Made by a program: the position numbers and the translations under genes. Positions 1-6,048 of a stretch of 7,995 nt of DNA are shown here, one piece after another. The notes under the pieces were generated by a model that searched no databases, had not been told where the DNA came from, and saw nothing but the letters and a program-made list of their open reading frames with translations. Source of the stretch: Bacteroidales bacterium (GTDB taxonomy: Bacteria > Bacteroidota > Bacteroidia > Bacteroidales > Azobacteroidaceae); contig JAJBTS010000028.1 in the NCBI GenBank assembly GCA_020860885.1, positions 1 to 7,995 on the forward strand, read 5' to 3'. Within the stretch, counting starts at the first letter, position 1, and every line of letters starts with the position of its first letter.

Positions 1-20
1 AATTCGTCATATAGATATAT

Positions 21-539
21 ATGGATTTAGAACGGTTCCAATCAGATATAGTCTCTCTCAGACAAATACTTTTTTTTACTGCATTGAAATATATGGAGGA
101 TGAAGAGGAGGCAGAAGATATTGTTCAGGAAACTCTTTTGCGCTTATGGACCATGCGCGATCAATTGGATGCCATCTCCAATACAGGGAGCTATTCCGTA
201 CAAATTACGAAAAATATCTGTATTGATCGCATAAGAGCCCAAAAAGAGACCGTCGACGCCAGAGATCATCATTTTGAAACTAACACACAAACTCCTTATG
301 GGAGAGTGGAAACCGAAAATGCCATCGATATCGTAAAAAAGATTATCGAAAGTTTGCCCGGACTGCAAAAACAAATAATCACAATGCGGGATATAGAAGG
401 TTATGAATTACAGGAAATAGCGAATATAACAGGAACGCAGATCAGTGCTGTGACTGTAAACCTCTCAAGAGCCAGGAAAAGAGTCAGAGATTTATTCAAA
501 CAAATAAACGAATACAAAATGAAATATGAATGTAAATAA
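21..539 (+). CDS. ECF-type RNA polymerase sigma factor
   Basis: Extracytoplasmic-function sigma-70 family factor, 172 residues, the usual ECF length. It should direct core RNA polymerase to a small regulon. Region 2 spans about residues 13-80, with the acidic 'EEAEDIVQETLLRLW' stretch (helix 2.1/2.2, core binding) and 'YSVQITKNICIDRIR' (2.3/2.4, -10 recognition). A variable linker follows. Region 4 is at about 110-160, with 'LPGLQKQIITMRDIEGY' and the helix-turn-helix ending 'AVTVNLSRARKRVR', which contacts the -35 element. The ATG is the first possible start, because an in-frame TAG lies at 12-14. The last 14 bases overlap the next gene, implying translational coupling with a putative anti-sigma partner, the usual ECF arrangement. 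The promoter lies outside the window. The family call is firm; the regulon is unknown. Confidence 0.95.
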   Translation: MDLERFQSDIVSLRQILFFTALKYMEDEEEAEDIVQETLLRLWTMRDQLDAISNTGSYSVQITKNICIDRIRAQKETVDARDHHFETNTQTPYGRVETENAIDIVKKIIESLPGLQKQIITMRDIEGYELQEIANITGTQISAVTVNLSRARKRVRDLFKQINEYKMKYECK

Positions 540-1005
540 AGAATATATAGCTTCTCTGATCGGGAAATATTTTGAAGGGCTGACTTCTTTAGACGAAGAA
601 CAGGTTCTGAAAGAATATTTCCGGAAAGAAGATATTCCCGAGGAATGGAAAGATTACAAACCTATCTTTATGTTCTTTGACCGGAACAGTGCTAAGGATT
701 CATTGAAAAGGGATAATACCTCCATTTATCAGGAACCGGTAAATAGAAGAAAAAAAATAAAGCCTTTAATGAAGTGGATGAGTATTTCCGTTGCAGCTTG
801 CGTGGCTATCCTTATATCTTTTCATTTCTTTCTATCTCCGGCGAATAAATTCCCTGAAAAATCCCAGGCATTTATTGATGGAAAGAAATATACGGAACTA
901 TCCATTATACAGATGGAAGTAATAAAATCCCTGGAAAATATGGAAGAATCGAACGAAGGCATCTATTCTTCCCAGATAGAAGCTTTAGACCTTATTTTTG
1001 AATAA
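526..1005 (+). CDS. single-pass membrane protein, putative anti-sigma factor
   Basis: 159 residues with no signal peptide. An acidic helical cytoplasmic-looking N-terminus ('LIGKYFEGLTSLDEEQVLKEYF', about 10-32, and 'IPEEWKDYKPIFMFF', 37-51) is followed by a basic patch (RRKKIKP, 74-80), one hydrophobic segment at about 85-103, and a charged C-terminal tail of about 55 residues. The positive-inside rule places the N-terminus in the cytoplasm. The 'YFEG.TSLDEE' opening resembles the short N-terminal segment common in Bacteroidota anti-sigma-like proteins. I see no HxxxCxxC zinc anti-sigma motif and no FecR domain. It starts inside the 3' end of the sigma gene, the classic place for a cognate anti-sigma factor. 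That role is inferred from position and topology; a membrane protein of unrelated function is possible. Confidence 0.7.
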   Translation: MNVNKEYIASLIGKYFEGLTSLDEEQVLKEYFRKEDIPEEWKDYKPIFMFFDRNSAKDSLKRDNTSIYQEPVNRRKKIKPLMKWMSISVAACVAILISFHFFLSPANKFPEKSQAFIDGKKYTELSIIQMEVIKSLENMEESNEGIYSSQIEALDLIFE

Positions 1006-1019
1006 ACAATCCGAACGAT

Positions 1020-1505
1020 ATGAATATAGAGAAAAAAATAATCGCAGTTATCTTTCTCCTGCTGGCCGCCTTTTCCGTAAGTGCACAAAAAGGTCTGAAT
1101 ATAAATGCTGTATTCGAAGAATACGGCAAACAAAAAGGCTCTATCTTAATCGAGCTGGGAAAAGATGTGTTGGACGGACATACCCGTATCGACCGCTACA
1201 AAAGCCTGATCGTCCCGTCAGACAGTGAGATACTGGAAACTACTCAGGAAGCCATCCGGAAAGACGCAAATAAAGGAAGCATCTTACTTGAATCTAAAAA
1301 AGACGGAAAAATAGAAACGGCCTATTATTGCCTGGAAAAAAAAGAAAATTCTGACTATTACGAGTATATATTGTTTACAAATAAGTCAAAAAAAATGACC
1401 GTCATCTATGTCCGGGGAAAATTTTCTCCTTCTCATCTGGAAGATGAACTAAATAAACTGAAAGGTCTCTTTATCAAAGTCAATAACAAACGTATAAAAC
1501 TATAA
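1020..1505 (+). CDS. small secreted/periplasmic protein of unknown function
   Basis: 161 residues. A clear Sec signal peptide (basic 'EKK', hydrophobic core 'IIAVIFLLLAAFSV', signal-peptidase I site after SVSA at residue 22) leaves a mature protein of about 139 residues with alternating strand and helix character. No cysteine follows the signal at a lipobox position, so it is not a lipoprotein. The mature start 'QKGLNINAVFEEYGKQKGSILIELGKD' and the later 'YRYKSLIV'-like segment recall a Bacteroidales domain-of-unknown-function family found in sigma-factor operons; I believe DUF6108, from memory and unverified. It starts 14 bases after the preceding gene and ends 5 bases before the next, so it is cotranscribed with the sigma/anti-sigma pair. 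It could be a sensor, an effector or a chaperone for the downstream barrel. An uninterrupted A8 run lies at 1336-1343. Confidence 0.8.
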   Translation: MNIEKKIIAVIFLLLAAFSVSAQKGLNINAVFEEYGKQKGSILIELGKDVLDGHTRIDRYKSLIVPSDSEILETTQEAIRKDANKGSILLESKKDGKIETAYYCLEKKENSDYYEYILFTNKSKKMTVIYVRGKFSPSHLEDELNKLKGLFIKVNNKRIKL

Positions 1506-1510
1506 CAATC

Positions 1511-2257
1511 ATGAAAAAGTATTTTTATTTTATTCTCTCCACACTATTACTAACTACATTCCCTCTTTCGTCACAAACTGTAACTCATGACAATGAGTCA
1601 GCCGACAGTTCCATCATTTACGATGGGTCGGCCTATAATTTCATCTTTTCATGGAAGAAAAAAGCCACAGAATCTCATTGGACAGGCCTGGGCTTTACTT
1701 TCTCTGATCTGAATGGACTGGAGGATGTTGACCTGAAATTAGGAAAATCCTATTCCGTTCGCTTGAATATGGCTGATTATACTCTCCCTATTAATCATCA
1801 CTGGCTATTTTTTACCGGAGTAGGTTTGGATTGGACGCGTTACCATTTCAAAGGAAACATAGGCTTACAAGATATAAATGGTATTGCGCAATTTGTTCCT
1901 GACGAATTCGGGCGAAACTACAAATCCAGCAAATTACTGGCTTACTATATTACAATTCCTCTGGCTTTAGAATATCAAACCAAAATAGGGAAAGGAAAAA
2001 TGTTTTTTGTGCAGGGAGGCGCAGAGGGATTGATTAAATATTATTCGAAATCACAGGTAGATATTAGGACCGACGATGGAATAAAAAAAGTTAACCACAA
2101 AGACCTGAATATTTTACCCTTGAATTTCCGTTTGTTCCTGAAAGCCGGATTCAACGATGTAAGTGTTATCGGCTACTATCAGCCTGTCTCTATGTTTGAA
2201 AAAGGAAAAGGGCCGGATATTCAGCCTTATGGGTTGGGAATAATGCTGAATTTCTAA
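1511..2257 (+). CDS. outer-membrane beta-barrel protein
   Basis: 248 residues with an N-terminal signal peptide (MKKYFYFILSTLLLTTFPLSS, cleavage near LSS/Q at about residue 21). The mature part is rich in aromatic, alternating amphipathic stretches: 'YNFIFSWKKK', 'HWTGLGFTFSDLNG', 'HWLFFTGVGLDWTRYHF', 'LLAYYITIPLALEYQT', 'MFFVQGGAEGLIKYY', 'LNFRLFLKAGF'. It ends in '...PYGLGIMLNF', whose terminal phenylalanine in a strand is the recognition signal for BAM-dependent outer-membrane insertion. The pattern and size fit a small 8-10-strand barrel of the OMP_b-brl/PorT-like kind common in Bacteroidota. It is the last gene of the sigma operon, 5 bases after the secreted protein, so it may be a sigma target or a sensor of outer-membrane state. 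The specific function is unknown. Confidence 0.8.
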   Translation: MKKYFYFILSTLLLTTFPLSSQTVTHDNESADSSIIYDGSAYNFIFSWKKKATESHWTGLGFTFSDLNGLEDVDLKLGKSYSVRLNMADYTLPINHHWLFFTGVGLDWTRYHFKGNIGLQDINGIAQFVPDEFGRNYKSSKLLAYYITIPLALEYQTKIGKGKMFFVQGGAEGLIKYYSKSQVDIRTDDGIKKVNHKDLNILPLNFRLFLKAGFNDVSVIGYYQPVSMFEKGKGPDIQPYGLGIMLNF

Positions 2258-2265
2258 ATTTGTCC

Positions 2266-2282
2266 TTTTACATACTGTAAAA
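2266..2282. terminator. AT-rich hairpin between convergent genes, possible weak terminator
   Basis: A perfect 7-bp inverted repeat, TTTTACA-TAC-TGTAAAA, lies 8 bases after the beta-barrel gene's stop and about 37 bases beyond the stop of the converging cardiolipin synthase gene. On the minus strand a T-rich stretch precedes the hairpin, and on the plus strand an A-rich one follows it, so it is not a textbook intrinsic terminator in either direction. The stem has a single G:C pair. Its position in the only non-coding DNA between convergent operons makes a role in ending or protecting both transcripts plausible. Confidence 0.3.
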
Positions 2283-2319
2283 CCCTGATAAAAAAATAAA
2301 AACAATACGTGTGAAATAA

Positions 2320-3723
2320 TTAAGAATGGATTTCATTTAGAAAAGAGGTGAAAAACAAACGGAAGAAAGCTTCCCTGAATTTCTTCATTTTGGATCGTTT
2401 ATTCCATTGTATTTTATCCAATCTATGACTGTTGTTCATATCTCGTAAGATTATTTCTTTCGCTTTTAATGCAGTTTGCCTGTTATAAATAAAAACATTC
2501 ATCTCAAAATTAAGAGTAAAGCTTCGTATGTCCATATTGGAAGATCCGGTAATCGTGATCTTATCATCAATTACCATCACTTTAGAATGTATGAAGCCGG
2601 GTTTATAACGGTATACTATGACTCCGGCTGCCAACAGCTGCTGAACATAAGAGTTTGCAGCATATTGTACTTTATTATTATCTGAACGTTCAGGAAGAAC
2701 TATCCTTACATCAATTCCGCCCATACTGGCTGTCTGGATAGCTGTTAACATACTTTCGGTAGGAACAAAATAGGGAGTTTCAATATACACGTAACTTTTT
2801 GCATTCATTATAGCCGAAAGCATCCCTCTCATAATATTTGCATACTGATCCATAGGTTCCGTAGTAATTACCTGAATGTCATTGTCTTCATAACTCTTTA
2901 TTTCAGGGTAAAACTCTTTCCGGTTCAGCAAGTATTCATCCGTTGTATAGTACCAATCCCTCAGGAATACGGATTGAAACCCCTGGGCAGCAGGTCCTTT
3001 TACTCTTATATGAAGATCTGTCCATACCCCCCAGGCCAATCCCTTTACATATTCATCTTTAATATTCATCCCTCCGGTATAGCCTATCTTACCGTCAATG
3101 ATTACTATTTTCTGATGATTGCGATAATTAATGCTTTGTAGAAAATGAGAGAGGTTAGCGGGAGAAAAAGCTGCTACTTCCACTCCTCCGTCCATCAATG
3201 TTTTGAAATATTTAGCATGTGTTTGATTACTACCTACTACATCATAGACCAGGCGCACAGCTATACCTTCTTTTCGTTTCTTCAAAAGCATGCGCTGAAG
3301 TTCCATCCCCGTTTCATCGTCTCCAATCGTATAGTACAGTACATGAATATGATGAGTCGCTTTTTCCATATCTGAAAACATCCGGGTCATTTTTTCCTTC
3401 CCCGAAGTAAGAAAATCGACCTGATTGCCCGGAAAAAGAGGGAGATCCCCTATCTTATCCAATAAAATCTCCAAAGGAGACGTTTCATTCATCAATAAGG
3501 TACTTTCCTGCTTATCAAACCCATATTGAGGAGATCCGTATTTTCTGAAATTCTCTCTCCAATTTGTAAGTTGATAATGTTTCTTTTTCAGATTCCGGCC
3601 AACAACAAGATACAAAATCATACCAATAAAAGGAATAAAAGTCACTGCAAGTATCCAGGCCATTGTTTTTACCGGATTGCTGGTATCATAATCCATAATA
3701 ATCCGGCAGACAAAAAGAATCAA
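2320..3723 (-). CDS. cls: cardiolipin synthase (phospholipase D superfamily)
   Basis: Membrane enzyme that joins two phosphatidylglycerol molecules into cardiolipin plus glycerol. As read from the TTG at 3723 it has 467 residues. Two PLD catalytic HKD motifs are intact: H203-x-K205-x4-D210 ('NHQKIVIIDGKIGYTGG') and H379-x-K381-x4-D386 ('HSKVMVIDDKITITGSSNMD'). The N-terminal 'NPVKTMAWILAVTFIPFIGMILYLVVG' is the second membrane segment typical of Cls. The family has two; the first is cut short with this start, and completely lost if the ATG at 3696 is used. The same frame stays open upstream to a TAA at 3763-3765 and encodes a good first segment, but without a standard start. An ATG at 3758 sits one frame off, across a T7 run. 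Adding one T gives 479 residues, close to the usual family length. Catalytic identity is certain; the true N-terminus is not. Confidence 0.93.
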   Translation of the reverse strand: MILFVCRIIMDYDTSNPVKTMAWILAVTFIPFIGMILYLVVGRNLKKKHYQLTNWRENFRKYGSPQYGFDKQESTLLMNETSPLEILLDKIGDLPLFPGNQVDFLTSGKEKMTRMFSDMEKATHHIHVLYYTIGDDETGMELQRMLLKKRKEGIAVRLVYDVVGSNQTHAKYFKTLMDGGVEVAAFSPANLSHFLQSINYRNHQKIVIIDGKIGYTGGMNIKDEYVKGLAWGVWTDLHIRVKGPAAQGFQSVFLRDWYYTTDEYLLNRKEFYPEIKSYEDNDIQVITTEPMDQYANIMRGMLSAIMNAKSYVYIETPYFVPTESMLTAIQTASMGGIDVRIVLPERSDNNKVQYAANSYVQQLLAAGVIVYRYKPGFIHSKVMVIDDKITITGSSNMDIRSFTLNFEMNVFIYNRQTALKAKEIILRDMNNSHRLDKIQWNKRSKMKKFREAFFRLFFTSFLNEIHS

Positions 3724-3737
3724 AAAAATAAAATAGA

Positions 3738-3758
3738 CTATAGAAAAAAAGGAATCAT
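3738..3758 (-). other. probable frameshift at T7 run in the 5' end of cls
   Basis: On the minus strand an ATG at 3758 opens ATG ATT CCT TTT TTT CTA and then meets TAG at 3740-3738. If the reading slips back one base on the T run (3750-3744), or if the run had eight T, it continues as MIPFFSIVYFIFLILFVCRII joined to MDYDTSNPVKT, giving a complete first transmembrane segment and a 479-residue Cls. The zero-frame codons (xxT TTT TTT) have the X XXY YYZ form needed for -1 slippage. A sequencing or assembly error, a true mutation, or programmed or phase-variable slippage would all look like this. Confidence 0.6.
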
Positions 3759-3776
3759 ATATTTATCCGGTTTTAT

Positions 3777-3805
3777 CAAATATGCCTTTAAACAATTGAA
3801 CCAAA
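3777..3805 (-). promoter_or_regulatory. cls: possible Bacteroidota-type promoter for cls
   Basis: Minus-strand CATATTTG (3784-3777) differs by one base from the Bacteroides -7 consensus TAnnTTTG. A TTTG (3805-3802) lies 17 bases upstream, slightly short of the usual spacing of about 19-21. The -7 box sits 18 bases before the ATG at 3758, which would suit that ATG as the real start and give a short leader. Assigned by motif only. No comparably good -33/-7 pair was found for the divergent trehalose gene in the same 100 bases. Confidence 0.3.
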
Positions 3806-3859
3806 AGAGATTTATTATGTTATAAAATAAAAACTCTCTTAACCGTACCAGGTATATTT

Positions 3860-4390
3860 ATGAAACTCATTATAATATCTAACAGATTACCATTAAAGAT
3901 TGTTGAAGAACAAAATAACTTTCAGATCATTCCCAGTCAGGGAGGTGTTGCCACCGGACTCGACTCACTGGATATGAATGTAGAAAAACACTGGGTCGGC
4001 TGGCCGGGTTTGTATATAGAAGAACCGGAAAAAAAAGAAAAAATAAACCGGCAATTTCTGGCGCAGGACTTTCACCCTGTATATCTTACTCCTGAACAGA
4101 TAGAGAATTATTATGAAGGATACAGCAACAGTGTTCTCTGGCCGTTGTGCCATTACTTTCCGACTTATATGCATTACGATCCGGTAAACTGGACCTTTTA
4201 CAAAGAAGTCAATTCTTTGTTTGCGGAAGAAGCTTTGAAGATTGCAAGTCCGGAAGATGTTATATGGGTACAGGATTATCAATTGATGTTGGTTCCCGGT
4301 TTGTTGAGAGAAAAAAAGGAAAGAGTGTTGTATAGGATATTTTCATCATATTCCTTTTCCTTCCTACGAACTTTTCAGGTCGCTCCCTGA
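3860..4390 (+). CDS. otsA: trehalose-6-phosphate synthase, N-terminal fragment (frameshifted)
   Basis: N-terminal half of a GT20 trehalose-6-phosphate synthase, which makes trehalose-6-phosphate from UDP-glucose and glucose-6-phosphate in the cytoplasm. Visible family landmarks: 'IIISNRLPLKI' (4-14), 'SQGGVATGLDSL' (26-37, nucleotide-sugar site region), 'HWVGWPG' (44-50), 'YYEGYSNSVLWPLCHYF' (84-100), 'DPVNWTFYKEVN' (107-118) and 'DVIWVQDYQLMLVPGLLRE' (133-151). Homology stops at about residue 151-156. The remaining residues to the TGA at 4388-4390 are out-of-frame translation. The true continuation, 'IGYFHHIPFPSYELF', is read one base over from 4332. The 176-residue product lacks the second Rossmann half and cannot be an active synthase alone. 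Start: ATG at 3860, directly before the conserved beta strand. Confidence 0.9.
   Translation: MKLIIISNRLPLKIVEEQNNFQIIPSQGGVATGLDSLDMNVEKHWVGWPGLYIEEPEKKEKINRQFLAQDFHPVYLTPEQIENYYEGYSNSVLWPLCHYFPTYMHYDPVNWTFYKEVNSLFAEEALKIASPEDVIWVQDYQLMLVPGLLREKKERVLYRIFSSYSFSFLRTFQVAP
4308..4331 (+). other. otsA: frameshift site joining the two trehalose synthase ORFs
   Basis: The upstream frame and downstream frame differ by one extra base. The downstream frame is closed by TGA at 4305-4307, and family similarity is already in the new frame by 4332, so the indel lies in 4308-4331. That interval holds an A7 run (4311-4317). With six A the sequence reads 'LLREKRKECCIGYFHHIPFPSYE', which keeps the family's usual spacing between LRE and IGYF. 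The whole span 3860-6026 is 2167 bases, exactly one base over 722 codons, consistent with a single one-base insertion. The downstream halves are otherwise undamaged. Confidence 0.85.
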
Positions 4391-4454
4391 AAGGAAAGAA
4401 ATATTAAAAGGTCTGTTAGGCGCCGATCTGATTGAGTTTCACACTTACGACTAC

Positions 4455-6026
4455 ATGAGGCATTTTATTAGTACGGTTTACCGTATCCTGAAACTCGAAT
4501 GCCGGCTGGATGAAATAGTATTGAATGACAGGGTAGTCGATGTGGATACTTTTCCTATGGGTATCAATTACGACAAATATTATCAGGCTATTTCAGATTC
4601 TTACATACAAAAGAAAGCGGAAGAACTTAAAGAAAGTTTCGGCAAAAATAAAATAATCCTTTCAGTAGACCGACTGGACTATAGCAAAGGAATCTCTTTA
4701 AGGCTCAAAAGTTTCGATGAGTTTCTGGATACTTATCCGGAATATAAAGGAAAGAACTCACTGGTAATGATCGTTTCACCCTCCAGAGACCAGGTCGATA
4801 CCTATGCCGAATTAAAAAATGAAATAGACCAGATGGTCGGCGCTATTAATGGTAAACATGCAATGGCCGACTGGACTCCGGTCTACTACTTTTACCGCTC
4901 TTTCGAATTTGAAGAGCTAGCGGCATTGTATAATATTGCCGAGATTGCTCTGGTTACTCCATTAAGAGACGGGATGAATCTGGTAGCAAAAGAATACCTA
5001 GCTGCAAAAAGGGATAATTGTGGTGTTTTAATACTAAGCGAAATGGCTGGAGCTGCCGTCGAGTTAACGGATGCAATCATTATTAATCCAAACAATACCA
5101 AAGAGATTGTGGAAGCAATCAGAGAAGTAATTGAAATGCCGGAAGATATTCAAAAAGAAAAACTACTTTCCATGCAAAGAATAATTTCCGAGCAAACGGT
5201 AGAGCAATGGGCAAAAGACTTTGTCTACGAATTAAGAAACGTGGAAACCAATAACAAAAATCACAATAAAAAAATTGTAGGAGGCGATAATCTTTATACT
5301 ATAAAAACAGCTTATAAAGAAAGTACGAAAAGACTATTTCTCCTGGATTACGATGGGACTCTGGTTGCTTTTAATAAAGATGCCTCCAAAGCTCTCCCTA
5401 CCTCTCAATTGTTGGATATCCTTTCGTCGTTAGCAGAAAATAAGAAAAATCATGTGGTAATTACCAGTGGGAGAAATTACGATTTCCTCGATAAATATTT
5501 AGGTCATTTACCTATTGATATGGCTGCCGAACATGGAGCCTCTTATAAAGAAGACGGAGTATGGCATAAAAAGTTGGAAAAGATACAATGGGATAATGAG
5601 ATCATACATATTTTCTCTCACACCATACGAAAAACACCGGGCTCACGAATGGAAATAAAAGATACTGCCTTAGTTTGGCATTACCGGGAAGTAGACAGCT
5701 GGCTGGCAGATTTACGTGTAAATCAATTGATTGAAGCATTAATAACTCCTGTTGGCAGGAACAATCTTCAGATAATGAAAGGAAATAAAATCATTGAAGT
5801 AAAATCTAATTTGGTAAGTAAAGGAACGGAAGCACAACGATTAATAGAAAAAAATGATTATGATTTTATTCTATCCGTAGGAGATGATACTACCGACGAA
5901 GAAATGTTTGCAGCCCTGCCTGAGCACGCCATTTCCATTAAAGTTGGTAAGCATACGCAATCGGCTAAATATACAATTCCTTTTCAAAAGCAGGTGCTGA
6001 GTGTGCTGGCAGAACTGCAGGAGTAA
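4455..6026 (+). CDS. otsB: trehalose-6-phosphate synthase C-terminal half fused to trehalose phosphatase
   Basis: Continuation of the split gene. The ATG at 4455 is an internal methionine ('HTYDYMRHF'), not a natural start; the coding frame is open from 4308. The GT20 C-terminal half carries 'VDRLDYSKGI' (R73 and K78, phosphate/UDP contacts) and 'PLRDGMNLVAKEY' (169-181, catalytic loop). A linker at about 262-290 leads to a HAD-superfamily trehalose-6-phosphate phosphatase: 'LLDYDGTL' (D298 nucleophile, D300 acid/base), 'ITSGR' (336-340), lysine in 'IEVKSNLVSKGTEA' and 'GDDTTDEEMF' (476-485, Mg binding). All HAD motifs are present. Rejoined with the upstream ORF it gives a bifunctional enzyme of about 721 residues making trehalose in two steps, a fused layout known in Bacteroidota. 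It ends 17 bases before the converging transporter gene. Confidence 0.93.
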   Translation: MRHFISTVYRILKLECRLDEIVLNDRVVDVDTFPMGINYDKYYQAISDSYIQKKAEELKESFGKNKIILSVDRLDYSKGISLRLKSFDEFLDTYPEYKGKNSLVMIVSPSRDQVDTYAELKNEIDQMVGAINGKHAMADWTPVYYFYRSFEFEELAALYNIAEIALVTPLRDGMNLVAKEYLAAKRDNCGVLILSEMAGAAVELTDAIIINPNNTKEIVEAIREVIEMPEDIQKEKLLSMQRIISEQTVEQWAKDFVYELRNVETNNKNHNKKIVGGDNLYTIKTAYKESTKRLFLLDYDGTLVAFNKDASKALPTSQLLDILSSLAENKKNHVVITSGRNYDFLDKYLGHLPIDMAAEHGASYKEDGVWHKKLEKIQWDNEIIHIFSHTIRKTPGSRMEIKDTALVWHYREVDSWLADLRVNQLIEALITPVGRNNLQIMKGNKIIEVKSNLVSKGTEAQRLIEKNDYDFILSVGDDTTDEEMFAALPEHAISIKVGKHTQSAKYTIPFQKQVLSVLAELQE

Positions 6027-6030
6027 ATGC

Positions 6031-6048
6031 CCTGAAGATTTTTTCAGG
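6031..6048. terminator. hairpin between convergent stops, possible bidirectional terminator
   Basis: CCTGAA-GATTTT-TTCAGG forms a 6-bp stem with a 6-base T-rich loop. It begins 4 bases after the trehalose gene's stop and runs through the TGA stop codon (6046-6044) of the converging CorC-like gene. No T tract follows on the plus strand, so it is at best a weak or atypical terminator. The location between two convergent genes separated by only 17 bases supports a shared 3'-end role. Confidence 0.35.

Noticed and set aside
998..1228. 76-codon ORF overlapping the secreted-protein gene in another frame
   Set aside because: Arginine-rich out-of-frame translation of a gene with a clear signal peptide.
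3526..3825. 99-codon plus-strand ORF opposite the 5' end of cls
   Set aside because: Antisense shadow of conserved Cls coding sequence; low-complexity basic product with no recognisable domain.
3965..4282. 105-codon minus-strand ORF inside the trehalose synthase gene
   Set aside because: Lies opposite highly conserved GT20 coding sequence; phenylalanine/isoleucine-rich shadow translation.
4312..4318. A AAA AAG in the zero frame, the dnaX-type -1 programmed frameshift heptamer
   Set aside because: A -1 shift here leads to the third frame, which stops at TAG shortly after (4333-4335). The homologous continuation needs +1 (or -2), so canonical -1 slippage does not explain the split gene.
4455..6026. 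Independent trehalose phosphatase gene starting at the ATG at 4455
   Set aside because: That ATG lies inside the GT20 domain, with family sequence continuing upstream in the same frame to about 4332, so it is not a natural gene start.
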